A DNA stretch of 64,000 nucleotides from Pedobacter sp. SL55 (GTDB lineage Bacteria > Bacteroidota > Bacteroidia > Sphingobacteriales > Sphingobacteriaceae), in assembly GCF_026625705.1 (NCBI RefSeq), contig NZ_CP113059.1:3410001-3474000 (forward strand), in the 5' to 3' direction. Below are positions 21,081 to 30,592 of this stretch, piece after piece. A model generated the notes under the pieces. The model did no database searches, had not been told where the DNA came from, and saw only the letters and a program-made list of their open reading frames with translations. Each line of letters begins with the position of its first letter. The stretch's first letter is position 1. Both the position numbers and the translations under genes were made by a program.

Positions 21081-21405
21081 TTATTTTAAGTTAATTTGAC
21101 AATAACTATTTAGAAATTCGCCTCCTTCGTATTTGCCAGCTCGACTGATAATCATAATGCGCTAAGCAATAATTTGGGTATACACGAAACATAAAATTAG
21201 CTTTGGTTTATGCTCCCGCTGATTACACGGAAAATAAATATTTAAATCGGGAAAGTTGTATTTCTCTGCTATTTTTGATAAAAATTGTACTGCTGTCTTG
21301 TTCTCATACTTTATTTACCAAATTTTTAAAATACCCATATTCTTTATCTACTAAAATTCTTCTGTCAAGGTAAACTTTTCTAAAAGAGTTAAGGTACTGG
21401 AAGTG
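21081..21405 (-). pseudogene. Decayed ORF remnant, not recognised
   Basis: On the minus strand a coherent translation can be followed with interruptions: HFQYLNSFRKVYLDRRILVD, KEYGYFKNLVNKV, then a frame change to YENKTAVQFLSKIAEKYNFP, DLNIYFPCNQREHKPKLILC, FVYTQIIA, a stop, and ISRAGKYEGGEFLNSYCQIN ending at 21081. No start is visible, and the upstream end runs into a repeat-like GATCCTTCGATAAGCT sequence. I do not recognise the family. The rest of the gap 20990-21608 holds the 40-bp repeat and a terminator. Confidence 0.35.
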
Positions 21406-21457
21406 ATCCTTCGATAAGCTCTAGATGACAAACCTTGGGAATGACAAATCTGAACAC

Positions 21458-21490
21458 AAAAAAATAACCCGAACTTTTGCTCGGGTTATT
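21458..21490 (-). terminator. Intrinsic terminator downstream of gcvP
   Basis: AATAACCCGA (21463-21472), 8-base loop, TCGGGTTATT (21481-21490). On the minus strand the hairpin is followed by T7. It lies about 120 bases after the gcvP stop. Confidence 0.85.
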
Positions 21491-21608
21491 GGTGTTTTGA
21501 ATGATCCTTCGAAAAGCTTTCCGATAAATCGGAACAGGCTAAGATGACATTCTTTCAAAGTTGTTAACTATGAGGGAAAATTGTCAATCGTAATTCTAAA
21601 ATCTAAAA

Positions 21609-24488
21609 TCAAACTAAGGCTTCTTCTTCTATATAGCTTTCCAACGGAGGGCAAGCACAAATCAAAGAGCGGTCGCCATGACTATCATTTACTCTGCCCA
21701 CCGAAGGCCAGAATTTATAAGCAGCTACGTAAGGTAATGGAAAAGCCGCAGTTTGACGGCTGTAACCGTGGTTCCAGTCGTTTCCAGTTACTACAGCAGC
21801 CGTATGTGGTGCATTTTTTAATGGGTTGTCTGCTTTATCTAAGCTGCCTGCTTCTACTTCGCTAATTTCATTTCTGATGGCAATTAAAGCATCGCAGAAA
21901 CGGTCTAACTCGTGCTTAGGCTCACTTTCAGTAGGCTCAACCATTAAGGTTCCAGCTACTGGGAAAGAAACGGTAGGGGCGTGGAAACCATAATCCATTA
22001 AACGTTTGGCAATATCAACCACCTCGATACCGAAGTTTTTGAAGCCACGGCAATCTAAAATCATTTCGTGTGCGCAACGACCATTTGCACCAGCATACAA
22101 CACTGGAAAATGTTGCTCTAAACGAGCTTTCATATAGTTAGCGTTTAAAATGGCATATTTGGTAGCATTGGTTAAACCCTCGGCACCCATCATAGCAATG
22201 TAAGCGTGAGAAATTAACAAGATACTTGCCGAACCCCAAGGTGCAGAAGATACCGCTGGGATAGATTTTCCTTTTTCGATATTTACCACCGCATGGCCAG
22301 GTAAGTAAGGCACTAAGTGTGCTGCTACACCAATTGGGCCCATACCAGGACCACCGCCACCGTGTGGAATACAGAAGGTTTTATGTAAGTTCAAGTGGCA
22401 AACATCGGCACCGATATTAGCCGGACTAGTTAAACCAACTTGTGCGTTCATGTTAGCACCATCCATGTAAACTTGTCCGCCGTGTTGGTGGATAGTTTCG
22501 CAGATTTCGATGATACTTTCTTCGAAAACACCATGTGTTGATGGATAAGTAACCATTAAGCAAGAAAGGTTTGCCGAATGCTCTTGCGCTTTAGCTTTTA
22601 AATCATCAACATCGATGTTGCCATTGGCTAAAGATTTAACGACAACGATTTTCATTCCGGCCATTGCTGCCGAAGCAGGGTTGGTACCGTGTGCCGAAGC
22701 AGGAATTAAAGCAATATTACGGTGATGATCGCCTCTGTCTTGATGATAAGCACGGATAACCATTAATCCTGCATATTCGCCTTGTGCACCTGCGTTTGGC
22801 TGTAGGCTCATGGCCGCAAAACCAGTAATTTCACTTAACCATTTATCCAGCTCATCAAATACAGTGTAATAACCCAAAACTTGATCTGCTGGAGCAAATG
22901 GATGTATATTTCCAAACTCTGGCCAAGTTACTGGGATCATCTCTGTAGTTGCGTTAAGTTTCATGGTACACGAACCTAAAGCAATCATTGAGTGGCAGAG
23001 CGATAAATCTTTAGTTTCTAATGATTTGATATAACGCAACATTTCATGCTCAGAGTGATGAGAATTGAAAACTGGGTGCGTTAAATACGTTGAAGTACGT
23101 TGTAATTCTGCTGGAATTGTAGTACTTACTTCGTCTACTACTACCACGCTATCTGTAGCAATGGCTTTAACTTTAGAAAAGATACGAACCAATAAGCTAA
23201 CATCTTCAAAATTGGTAGTTTCGTCTAATGAAATCGTAGCTTTGGTGCCTTGGTAGTTTAAGTTGATGTTGTTGTCTAAACAATCTTTGTGAATAGCACC
23301 TTTTAAATCGCTCAGTTCTACTTCAATAGTATCAAAATAAGCGTTATTATTCACTTGGTAGCCAATTGCTTTTAGCGAATTTGCTAAAGAAACCGTTAAA
23401 CCATGGGTACGTTCGGCAATTAATTTTAAACCTTTTGGACCGTGATAAGCAGCGTAAAAACCTGCCATAATAGCTAATAAAGCTTGTGCAGTACAAATGT
23501 TTGAAGTTGCTTTATCTCTACGGATGTGTTGCTCACGAGTTTGTAAAGCCATGCGTAGCGCATAGTTATCGTTGCTATCGATAGTTACACCAATGATACG
23601 ACCCGGAATTGAACGTTTGTACTCATCTTTAGTGGCGAAGAAAGCAGCGTGTGGACCACCAAATCCCATCGGAATACCGAAACGTTGGGTAGTACCAACA
23701 ACTACATCTGCACCCCATTCTCCTGGAGGAGTTAATAAGGTTAAGCTTAACAAATCTGCAATTACAGTTAATTTTACATTCTGTGCGTGTAATGCAGTAG
23801 CTAAATTTTTATAATCATAAACTTCACCATTACCTGCCGGATATTGTACAATGGCACCGAAAAATTCAGCTGTAGGCTCAAAGTTTTCGTGGTTGCCAAT
23901 TACCAATTCGATACCGAACGGGTTAGCTCTAGTTTTTAAAATATCGATAGTTTGGGCAAAGATGGCTTCAGAAACGAAGTACTTATTTCCTTGCTCTTTT
24001 TTGCGCAAGCTGTATTGCATAAACATCGCTTCGGCAGCTGCTGTACCTTCGTCTAAAAGAGAAGCATTTGCAATTTCCATTCCCGTTAGGTCTATTACCA
24101 TAGTTTGGAAATTTAACAAAGCCTGTAAACGGCCTTGTGCAATTTCTGCTTGGTAAGGGGTGTACTGCGTGTACCATCCTGGGTTTTCTAATACGTTACG
24201 TAAAATTACACCGGGGGTGATGTTGTTATAATATCCTTGGCCGATGTAAGATTTGAAAACCTTGTTTAGAGACGCAGTTTGTTTCAAAGCCTTTAAGTAA
24301 TCAACCTCAGACTTTGCCTCTGGCAAATTTAAGCCTTGTTTTAATCTGATACTCGCCGGAACCGTTTGCTCAATCAATTCATCTATAGAATTAACGCCTA
24401 CAGTTTCTAACATCGCCTTAGTATCGGCCTGGTTTGGCGCAATATGACGGTCTTTAAAGTTCTCTTGGTAATGGATGTTTAAGCTCAT
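21609..24488 (-). CDS. gcvP: Glycine dehydrogenase (aminomethyl-transferring), P-protein
   Basis: 959 residues, full length for the single-chain homodimeric P-protein. The pyridoxal-phosphate lysine is in [20 protein letters not shown]. Other markers are the N-terminal [28 protein letters not shown] and the Gly-rich [15 protein letters not shown]. It decarboxylates glycine and passes the aminomethyl group to the H-protein. The other cleavage-system genes (gcvT, gcvH) are not nearby. No glycine riboswitch is seen in the short leader. Confidence 0.98.
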   Translation of the reverse strand: MSLNIHYQENFKDRHIAPNQADTKAMLETVGVNSIDELIEQTVPASIRLKQGLNLPEAKSEVDYLKALKQTASLNKVFKSYIGQGYYNNITPGVILRNVLENPGWYTQYTPYQAEIAQGRLQALLNFQTMVIDLTGMEIANASLLDEGTAAAEAMFMQYSLRKKEQGNKYFVSEAIFAQTIDILKTRANPFGIELVIGNHENFEPTAEFFGAIVQYPAGNGEVYDYKNLATALHAQNVKLTVIADLLSLTLLTPPGEWGADVVVGTTQRFGIPMGFGGPHAAFFATKDEYKRSIPGRIIGVTIDSNDNYALRMALQTREQHIRRDKATSNICTAQALLAIMAGFYAAYHGPKGLKLIAERTHGLTVSLANSLKAIGYQVNNNAYFDTIEVELSDLKGAIHKDCLDNNINLNYQGTKATISLDETTNFEDVSLLVRIFSKVKAIATDSVVVVDEVSTTIPAELQRTSTYLTHPVFNSHHSEHEMLRYIKSLETKDLSLCHSMIALGSCTMKLNATTEMIPVTWPEFGNIHPFAPADQVLGYYTVFDELDKWLSEITGFAAMSLQPNAGAQGEYAGLMVIRAYHQDRGDHHRNIALIPASAHGTNPASAAMAGMKIVVVKSLANGNIDVDDLKAKAQEHSANLSCLMVTYPSTHGVFEESIIEICETIHQHGGQVYMDGANMNAQVGLTSPANIGADVCHLNLHKTFCIPHGGGGPGMGPIGVAAHLVPYLPGHAVVNIEKGKSIPAVSSAPWGSASILLISHAYIAMMGAEGLTNATKYAILNANYMKARLEQHFPVLYAGANGRCAHEMILDCRGFKNFGIEVVDIAKRLMDYGFHAPTVSFPVAGTLMVEPTESEPKHELDRFCDALIAIRNEISEVEAGSLDKADNPLKNAPHTAAVVTGNDWNHGYSRQTAAFPLPYVAAYKFWPSVGRVNDSHGDRSLICACPPLESYIEEEALV

Positions 24489-24512
24489 TGAATGCTAGCA
24501 TTTTTAATGCCG

Positions 24513-24520
24513 CAAAGGTA
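24513..24520 (-). promoter_or_regulatory. Candidate -7 element (TACCTTTG) for gcvP
   Basis: An exact TAnnTTTG match on the minus strand, 24 bases before the gcvP ATG, leaving a leader of about 20 nt. Confidence 0.55.
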
Positions 24521-24661
24521 AGTATTAAAAAGGAGATATTATCGTAACAAATCCTTAATAAAAGTCATTTTTGAGCTGATAAAGTCTATCGCTTTTGTAG
24601 TTAAAATGATAGATTTCTCTACAGAAAGATATTAAAATTTTCTGATAAGAATAATGGAAGA

Positions 24662-25735
24662 TTACCCTCCAATAAAACTAATGGCAATAATTCCTAGAAA
24701 ACATAGTGCTAGTAGTATATTGTAACAGAAAAACAAGAAGAAAAATTTCAATAAGGTTATCCATCTGCTACTGTTATAGAAAGTTCTGAGCGATCTGTAA
24801 ATATACCAAATGATGTAGGTCAGCCCAATAAATTGTATCCAACCGCTAATATCTATCACAAAGCCTGTTAACCAACTTAAAGCTTTTATGAGTATAAAAC
24901 ACAAGAAAATAGCAGAATGGGTATGGAACGAATAGATGAGATGCTCGTAGTAGAACCTATCTTTTCTGATGTATACGAGTTTCAAGATCATTGCAAAGAG
25001 CGGCAATAACAAAAACATCATTTTAGGCACGTATTTAATCATATCCTCACCAATCTTTTTACTAGGGTCTGGATATTTATTAAATTCAATACCTTTCTTT
25101 GTAAAGTAGTTGACTATAAAATTGTCACGCTCTTCTTTTGGCAGTGCACGCTGCTTTTTTTCGTATTCTTCTATTGATTTTTCATCTGATACAAACTTAT
25201 TGTATCTTTTCTTATTTTTTCTGGAAGTGCCGATATTAACCGTTGCAGTACCATTTTCTTTGATATCCTTTTCTACTTCCTTTAAAATACTATCTTTTTT
25301 GCTTTTGCTAAGCGGTATATAGTCTAATATTTGCTTAGCTTCTTTTAAAGAATTAGAAGTTAGCGTGTCATTTTTTAGCTTTTCTGTTATTTCAGCCGTT
25401 GGTTCTGCATCTTTTTCTTTTTTATTACTACTAAAAATAACAATAAAAAATACGATGCTAATGAAAATATAAAGCTTAATAGGATGGAGGAATGAAGCTC
25501 TCTTACCTGCTACGTAATCTACTGTTAATTTACCAGGCTTAAAAAGTAAAGGTTTTATGGTGCCAAAAAACTTATGTTCAAAGTGGAAGTAATCTGCAAT
25601 GGCATGGGTAATCATGTGTAAGGCATCTTCCTTTAATTCAATGTTCTCTTGCCCACAATGCGGGCAATAAGTTTCCTCTACATGGTGGCCACAGTTTAAG
25701 CAGTTCTTTTCTTTTCTAAGTTTAACGGACGACAT
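24662..25735 (-). CDS. DUF3667 membrane protein with N-terminal zinc ribbon
   Basis: 357 residues. A zinc ribbon (CLNCGHHVEETYCPHCGQ, four cysteines) is followed by the DUF3667 signature (DYFHFEHKFFGTIKPLLFKP, then GKLTVDYVAGKRASF). After a first membrane segment (LYIFISIVFFIVIF) comes a ~130-residue charged Lys/Glu-rich loop, then four more hydrophobic segments near the C-terminus. The function is unknown. It follows the MFS gene by 17 bases in the same direction and may be co-transcribed. Confidence 0.88.
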   Translation of the reverse strand: MSSVKLRKEKNCLNCGHHVEETYCPHCGQENIELKEDALHMITHAIADYFHFEHKFFGTIKPLLFKPGKLTVDYVAGKRASFLHPIKLYIFISIVFFIVIFSSNKKEKDAEPTAEITEKLKNDTLTSNSLKEAKQILDYIPLSKSKKDSILKEVEKDIKENGTATVNIGTSRKNKKRYNKFVSDEKSIEEYEKKQRALPKEERDNFIVNYFTKKGIEFNKYPDPSKKIGEDMIKYVPKMMFLLLPLFAMILKLVYIRKDRFYYEHLIYSFHTHSAIFLCFILIKALSWLTGFVIDISGWIQFIGLTYIIWYIYRSLRTFYNSSRWITLLKFFFLFFCYNILLALCFLGIIAISFIGG

Positions 25736-25752
25736 CGGGATACTAAATAAGA

Positions 25753-27138
25753 TTAGTGATTGATTTTATTGATAGCTTCTACTTCTGCACGAGTATGTTT
25801 GTGTTTAAACATTACGGCAAAAAGCACGGTAATAATTAAGGCGTAGATGGTAAAAGATAACCAGATATCTTGCCAATCTTTCATAAATAGTGCTTTATCA
25901 AAGTTGCCATCACTCAAAATATTGATACCTTGACTTTTCACAAACGTTAATAAATGGCTATTATCTGCTGTAGAATCTACATGGCTAGCAACCGAAGAAA
26001 TATTGGTAAACGAACTGGTAAAATACTTGTCAATCATCCATCCCGATACCAAACTGCCAAATACTGCACCAAAACCATTAGTCATCATCATGAAAAGACC
26101 CTGAGCAGACGAACGTGTTTTTGGAGTAGTAGACGTTTCAACGAACAAAGAACCTGATATGTTAAAGAAATCGAAAGCCATGCCGTAAACAATGCAAGAC
26201 ATCACAATCATCCATAAATTACCAGAAGGATCTCCATACGCAAACAAACCAAATCTAAATACCCAAGCCAGCATTGCAATAATCATCACTTTTTTAATTC
26301 CAAATTGTTTTAAGAAAAAAGGAATAGCCAGTATAAACAGCGTTTCTGATACTTGCGAAATAGACATGATGATGGTAGAATATTTGACCACAAACGAATC
26401 TGCATATTTAGGAAAATGCTTAAACTCGTCTAAAAATACATCTCCGTAGGCATTGGTTAATTGTAAAGCTCCACCTAAAAACATAGAGAAGATAAAGAAC
26501 AAAGCCATTTTGTAGGTAGCAAACAACTTAAATGCACTTAAACCAAAGGTATCTACTACGCTAGCTTTTTCAGAAATTAGTTTGGACGGCTTACAAGCTG
26601 GCAAAGTAAACGAGTATAAACCTAATGCAAGCGCCCCAGTGCCAGCAATATAAAACTGATAAGCCGAAGCTTTACTTCCTGTTAAGTTGGTTACCCACAT
26701 AGCCGCTATAAAACCAACTGTTCCCCATACACGAATAGGGGGAAAGTCTTTAATTACATCTAAACTATTAGATTTTAAGGTAGTGTAAGAAATCGAATTG
26801 CTTAACGAAATGGTTGGCATGTAAAAGCACATTGCTAATAACATGGTCCAAAAAAATGCGTTAGGTGTTTCTACTTGCGGGATATAAAAAAGAACTGCTG
26901 CGTATAAAATATGCATTAAGGCATACAATTTTTCTGCGTTGATCCATTTATCTGCTATAATTCCGGTTAGGGTAGGCATAAATAACGAAGCGAAACCCAT
27001 GGTAGCGAATATAGCTCCAAATTGAGTTCCGTCCCATTGTTTTGTACCAAACCAATAATTGGCAATAGTGATAAGCCATGCGCCCCACACAAAAAATTGC
27101 ATGAAACTCATGATGGTTAAGCGTAGCTTAATATTCAT
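25753..27138 (-). CDS. MFS transporter, nucleoside:H+ symporter (NupG) type
   Basis: 461 residues from the ATG at 27138; an upstream in-frame start adds 26 residues without a sensible topology. MNIKLRLTIMSFMQFFVWGAW is the usual N-terminus of the NupG/XapB group, and GTQFGAIFATMGFASLFMP and EVSETLFI-like SQVSETLFILAIPFFLKQFG are family features. About 12 membrane segments are expected. Likely import of nucleosides or related sugars at the inner membrane; the substrate is inferred from family only. Confidence 0.85.
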   Translation of the reverse strand: MNIKLRLTIMSFMQFFVWGAWLITIANYWFGTKQWDGTQFGAIFATMGFASLFMPTLTGIIADKWINAEKLYALMHILYAAVLFYIPQVETPNAFFWTMLLAMCFYMPTISLSNSISYTTLKSNSLDVIKDFPPIRVWGTVGFIAAMWVTNLTGSKASAYQFYIAGTGALALGLYSFTLPACKPSKLISEKASVVDTFGLSAFKLFATYKMALFFIFSMFLGGALQLTNAYGDVFLDEFKHFPKYADSFVVKYSTIIMSISQVSETLFILAIPFFLKQFGIKKVMIIAMLAWVFRFGLFAYGDPSGNLWMIVMSCIVYGMAFDFFNISGSLFVETSTTPKTRSSAQGLFMMMTNGFGAVFGSLVSGWMIDKYFTSSFTNISSVASHVDSTADNSHLLTFVKSQGINILSDGNFDKALFMKDWQDIWLSFTIYALIITVLFAVMFKHKHTRAEVEAINKINH

Positions 27139-27200
27139 AAATAATAACTTTTGTTTAGTTTGTTTTTGAATAGATTGAAGATAGTGTTTTTTTGAATATT

Positions 27201-27218
27201 GGCCACAGATGCACAAAT
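27201..27218. repeat. Solitary arm of the GCCACAGATGCAC repeat family
   Basis: GGCCACAGATGCACAAAT matches the start of the arm seen complete at 13629-13684. No right arm is nearby. Confidence 0.6.
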
Positions 27219-27324
27219 AATAATTATTATATAAATAAATTTAAAATGATTTTGTCATGATTTCATGAAATTTCACTTAACTTATCTTGTTTGTTTATGG
27301 CAATAATTATATACGAAAAAGCTT

Positions 27325-27945
27325 TTAACTAGCGTTTCGCCTGTTAATCTCATCTCTAATGCGAGCCGCTTTTTCATAAGCTTCTTCGGCCAAAGCTTTT
27401 TCTAATTTTTGCTGTAGATCTTCAATGGATAAGCTCTGAAAACCAGAGATGGATCCCGGTTCAGACTTAATCTCTTCGGAATTGGACGCATTATTGGTAA
27501 TGCTCTCCATATTTTCAAGAAAAAGGAAATCATTTCCTTCAATTACAATACCTGCAGAGGCAAGTATAAATTCGTAAGTATAAATTACGGCATTAAACCT
27601 TACCGCAATGGCGATGGCGTCAGAGGTACGGGCATCTATTTCTATCTGCTCTCCATCTTTGTTGCACATTAGCTTAGCGAAGAAAACACCTTCAACCAAG
27701 TTATATATCAACACTTCTGTAATTTCTACCTGATAGGCCTGCGCAAAAGATTTGAACAAATCGTGCGTTAGTGGGCGGGTAGGCGACATCTTTTCTATTT
27801 CGATGGCGATGGCTTGGGCTTCGAATGCTCCTATAATAATTGGCAATCTTCGTCTTCCATTAATTTCGCCAAGCACCAGTGCATAAGCTCCAGATTGGGT
27901 TTGGCTATAAGATAGCCCTACTATATCGAGTTTTACTTTCTTCAT
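27325..27945 (-). CDS. Bifunctional nuclease (BFN/DUF151) domain protein with C-terminal UvrB/UvrC motif
   Basis: 206 residues from the ATG at 27945. The BFN domain covers roughly residues 1-135 (RRRLPIIIGAFEAQAIAIEI, RPLTHDLFKS, DARTSDAIAIAVR). The end carries a UVR coiled-coil motif (LQQKLEKALAEEAYEKAARI, then RDEINRR). In plants the domain has RNase/DNase activity; the bacterial role is unclear. A -7 element ends 3 nt before the ATG, so a leaderless mRNA is likely. A 10-bp inverted repeat abuts that element. It lies downstream of etfBA in the same direction. Confidence 0.9.
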   Translation of the reverse strand: MKKVKLDIVGLSYSQTQSGAYALVLGEINGRRRLPIIIGAFEAQAIAIEIEKMSPTRPLTHDLFKSFAQAYQVEITEVLIYNLVEGVFFAKLMCNKDGEQIEIDARTSDAIAIAVRFNAVIYTYEFILASAGIVIEGNDFLFLENMESITNNASNSEEIKSEPGSISGFQSLSIEDLQQKLEKALAEEAYEKAARIRDEINRRNAS

Positions 27946-27948
27946 ATA

Positions 27949-27956
27949 CAAAATTA
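27949..27956 (-). promoter_or_regulatory. -7 element (TAATTTTG) 3 nt before the BFN start codon
   Basis: An exact TAnnTTTG match. With the usual distance to the start point, transcription would begin at or within the ATG. Confidence 0.55.
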
Positions 27957-27986
27957 ACCCTTATCGTTTAGGTGGGCGATAAGGGT
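27957..27986. promoter_or_regulatory. 10-bp inverted repeat between etfA and the BFN gene
   Basis: ACCCTTATCG (27957-27966) and CGATAAGGGT (27977-27986) are exact inverted arms. It could end the etfBA transcript, although only a weak T-rich stretch follows, or be an operator over the -33 region of the BFN promoter. Confidence 0.5.
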
Positions 27987-27999
27987 CTATTGTACAAAG

Positions 28000-28968
28000 T
28001 TAAGATTTATGTGCCTTTAATGCAGCAATTATTTTCGGAACTACTTCAAAAGCATCGCCAACAATACCATAATCGGCAACTTTAAAGAACGGAGCCTCTG
28101 GATCTTTATTAATTACTACGATAACTTTTGAAGAACTAACCCCAGCCAAATGCTGAATAGCACCCGAAATACCAATAGCAATATATAAATTTGGACTGAT
28201 GGCAATGCCTGTTTGGCCAACGTGCTCCGAATGTGGTCTCCAATCGGCATCTGAAACCGGTTTCGAGCAAGCAGTAGCAGCGCCTAGCAAATCTGCCAGT
28301 TCTTCAACCATTCCCCAGTTTTCTGGTCCTTTTAAGCCTCGACCACCCGAAACTACAATTTCGGCATCAGGTAAAGATACTTTGTTAGTAGCCCGAACAA
28401 TTTCCTTAACTATAGCAGTTAAATCACTTGATTTTACTTCTGGATTAAATGCTTCAATTGCAAGACTAACTGCATTTTCTTTTACCCCAAAAGCATTTGG
28501 GTTTAGCGCAATTACTTTATTTTCAGAAGTTAAAGTAGTAATAGCAAAAGCTTTACCTGAGAAAGCAGTTTTCTTAACTGAAAAACCATCGTCTGTAGTT
28601 GGTAACTCTACGGCTCCATCTACCAAACCACCTTTAAGTTTTACTGCAATACGAGGCGCTAAACCTTTTCCTGAGAATGAGTTAGAAAGTACTACAATGT
28701 TTGCGCCTTCCTTTTGAGCAGCCTCTGCAATTACAGAAGCATAAGCTTGGTTAACGAAGTTTTTAAGCTGATCTGCTTCTACTTTTAACACCTTGCTTGC
28801 GCCATATTTCCCTAGCTCGTTCAATTCGCTGTCGGCAACATTGCCAATTGAAATTGCACTTAGGCTAGTTCCTTGTTGATCTGCGATTGCTTTTGCGTAA
28901 GAAACAGCTTCAAAAACAGATTTTTTGAACTTTCCTTCAACTTGCTCTACATATACTAATACTGACAT
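28000..28968 (-). CDS. etfA: Electron transfer flavoprotein, alpha subunit
   Basis: 322 residues. The C-terminal FAD domain carries the ETF-alpha signature (GTAIS-like HVGQTGIAISPNLYIAIGIS, then GAIQHLAGV and VVINKDPEAPFFKVADYG). GGRGLKGPENW begins the domain. It accepts electrons from acyl-CoA dehydrogenases and passes them to the quinone pool through ETF dehydrogenase. It follows etfB by 106 bases in the same direction, so the two are one operon. Confidence 0.97.
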   Translation of the reverse strand: MSVLVYVEQVEGKFKKSVFEAVSYAKAIADQQGTSLSAISIGNVADSELNELGKYGASKVLKVEADQLKNFVNQAYASVIAEAAQKEGANIVVLSNSFSGKGLAPRIAVKLKGGLVDGAVELPTTDDGFSVKKTAFSGKAFAITTLTSENKVIALNPNAFGVKENAVSLAIEAFNPEVKSSDLTAIVKEIVRATNKVSLPDAEIVVSGGRGLKGPENWGMVEELADLLGAATACSKPVSDADWRPHSEHVGQTGIAISPNLYIAIGISGAIQHLAGVSSSKVIVVINKDPEAPFFKVADYGIVGDAFEVVPKIIAALKAHKS

Positions 28969-29074
28969 ATTAATCTATTTGAAATCTCCAACAGGAGAAT
29001 ATTTGATGATAATCTAATTAATTATTGATTTGTTAGGCATTTGCAACTGTTAACTCCACACTGCCAACTGATAA

Positions 29075-29812
29075 CTATATTACTTTTGCTTCACTATGCA
29101 GTAAACCAATCAATTCTTCTGCACTTTCTGCTGCAATTAACTTAACCGAACCACGTGGGGCAGGGGTTTCAAACTTACTGATTTTGCTAACTTCTTCTAC
29201 AGCAACTGCTTCTACTACTTGCAGGGGCTTAGTTCTAGCCGACATAATGCCTCTCATATTAGGAATTTTGGCCTCTGCAGTACCTTCAGCACAACTAGCC
29301 ACAAATTTTCCGCTAACACTAACTACTTCTTTACCACCTTCAATTTCACGCTCAATTGTTGCAGTAGCACCATCGTAATCTAATTTTTTAATAATAGAAA
29401 TAGAAGGAATATCCAACAATTCGCCAATCATTGCGGCAATTTGAGAGCCATTGTAATCAATAGATTCTCTACCACATAAAATGATATCAATCTCATTAGC
29501 TTTAGCATATTCAGCAATTTGTGTAGCTACAAAATAAGCATCTCTTGGAGCTGCGTTAACTCTTACCGCATCATCAGCGCCAATAGCTAAAGCTTTTCTA
29601 ATGGTTGGTTCTGTGGCAACTTCGCCAACGTTAATTACAGTTACAGTTCCTTTACCACCTTCACAAAGTTCTATAGCTCTAGAAAGTGCAATCTCATCGT
29701 AAGGATTTAAGATATACTGCACACCGGCGGTATTGAATTCGGTATTATCGCCCGTAAAAGTTATTTTTGTCGTCGTGTCGGGAACGTTACTGATACAAAC
29801 TAATATTTTCAT
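29075..29812 (-). CDS. etfB: Electron transfer flavoprotein, beta subunit
   Basis: 245 residues. Shows MKILVCISNVPDT, the AMP-binding region ALAIGADDAVRV, and the ETF-beta signature region GRESIDYNGSQIAAMIGELL. It forms a heterodimer with EtfA encoded next. The 275-bp gap upstream, shared with the divergent TPR gene, holds a perfect 18-bp palindrome. Confidence 0.97.
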   Translation of the reverse strand: MKILVCISNVPDTTTKITFTGDNTEFNTAGVQYILNPYDEIALSRAIELCEGGKGTVTVINVGEVATEPTIRKALAIGADDAVRVNAAPRDAYFVATQIAEYAKANEIDIILCGRESIDYNGSQIAAMIGELLDIPSISIIKKLDYDGATATIEREIEGGKEVVSVSGKFVASCAEGTAEAKIPNMRGIMSARTKPLQVVEAVAVEEVSKISKFETPAPRGSVKLIAAESAEELIGLLHSEAKVI

Positions 29813-29932
29813 CTGTTTAAATTTTGTTGTTCATTTGTGATAACGCTTCATGATTTGTTCATCTTTATTTTAGCTTTTGAAAATCATGAGGTTTCATAAT
29901 GATTTTTAGGTTAAAATTGTTATGCTTGCATA

Positions 29933-29950
29933 ATATAATTGCAATTATAT
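29933..29950. promoter_or_regulatory. Perfect 18-bp palindrome between etfB and the divergent TPR gene
   Basis: ATATAATTGCAATTATAT reads the same on both strands. It is about 120 bases from the etfB start and 137 bases from the TPR start. A homodimeric regulator site is possible, but AT-rich DNA makes short palindromes less surprising. Confidence 0.35.
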
Positions 29951-30087
29951 ATATTCTTATTCTATTTTCATAGAATAATTTAGAATTTATATAAATAAGT
30001 GTTTTATATCATTTAAAAATGATCACTTTACATTATAAATGCATTAAATAAATTACACAAACTTAATTAAAAAAGCAGGGATTAAAA

Positions 30088-30423
30088 ATGCAAAACCAGC
30101 GATTAGCCAAATTGTTTGAATTTTTAGAAAGCGATCCAAACGATAGTTTTATATTGTATGCAATTGCAACGGAGTACAATGTTCAAAACGATGTAGAAAA
30201 CGCTTTAAAATATTACCTTCAGTTAACAGAAAAACACCCAGATTATGTGGGCACCTATTATCATTTAGGTAAATTATATGAGAAAATAGGACAGAAAGAA
30301 GAGGGTATTAAAGTCTATCAAACCGGGATGCAAGCAGCAAGGCAAAAAAGAGATATGCACGCTTTATCTGAACTGCAAGGTGCGTACAATAGTGCAGCAG
30401 GTTTAGATTATGAAGATGATTAA
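30088..30423 (+). CDS. Small tetratricopeptide-repeat protein
   Basis: 111 residues, no signal peptide. Two TPR units are visible: DSFILYAIATEYNVQNDVEN with ALKYYLQLTEKHP, and YVGTYYHLGKLYEKIGQKEE with GIKVYQTGM. Ends acidic (YEDD). TPRs mediate protein contacts; the partner is unknown. It is divergent from etfB. Confidence 0.85.
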   Translation: MQNQRLAKLFEFLESDPNDSFILYAIATEYNVQNDVENALKYYLQLTEKHPDYVGTYYHLGKLYEKIGQKEEGIKVYQTGMQAARQKRDMHALSELQGAYNSAAGLDYEDD

Positions 30424-30592
30424 GGACTGGTCAGGTATCAGGAGTTAGGGATCAGTCTAAATTAATGACCAATAATCAAATAACAATTACCAAATAGGCT
30501 AGCTTCAGTAACTAATGCTCAATGAACTAGTGAACAAATGAGCTAATGAACAATGCTAATCGTAATTCGTAAATCTAAAATCGTAAATCCAA

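Noticed and set aside
24489..24661. Glycine riboswitch upstream of gcvP
   Set aside because: The leader is only about 20 nt after the -7 element and shows no aptamer-like pairing.
30424..30592. Remnant gene between the TPR gene and chrA
   Set aside because: The stretch is made of short near-repeated words (such as CGTAAATC) with stops in all frames and no protein-like translation.
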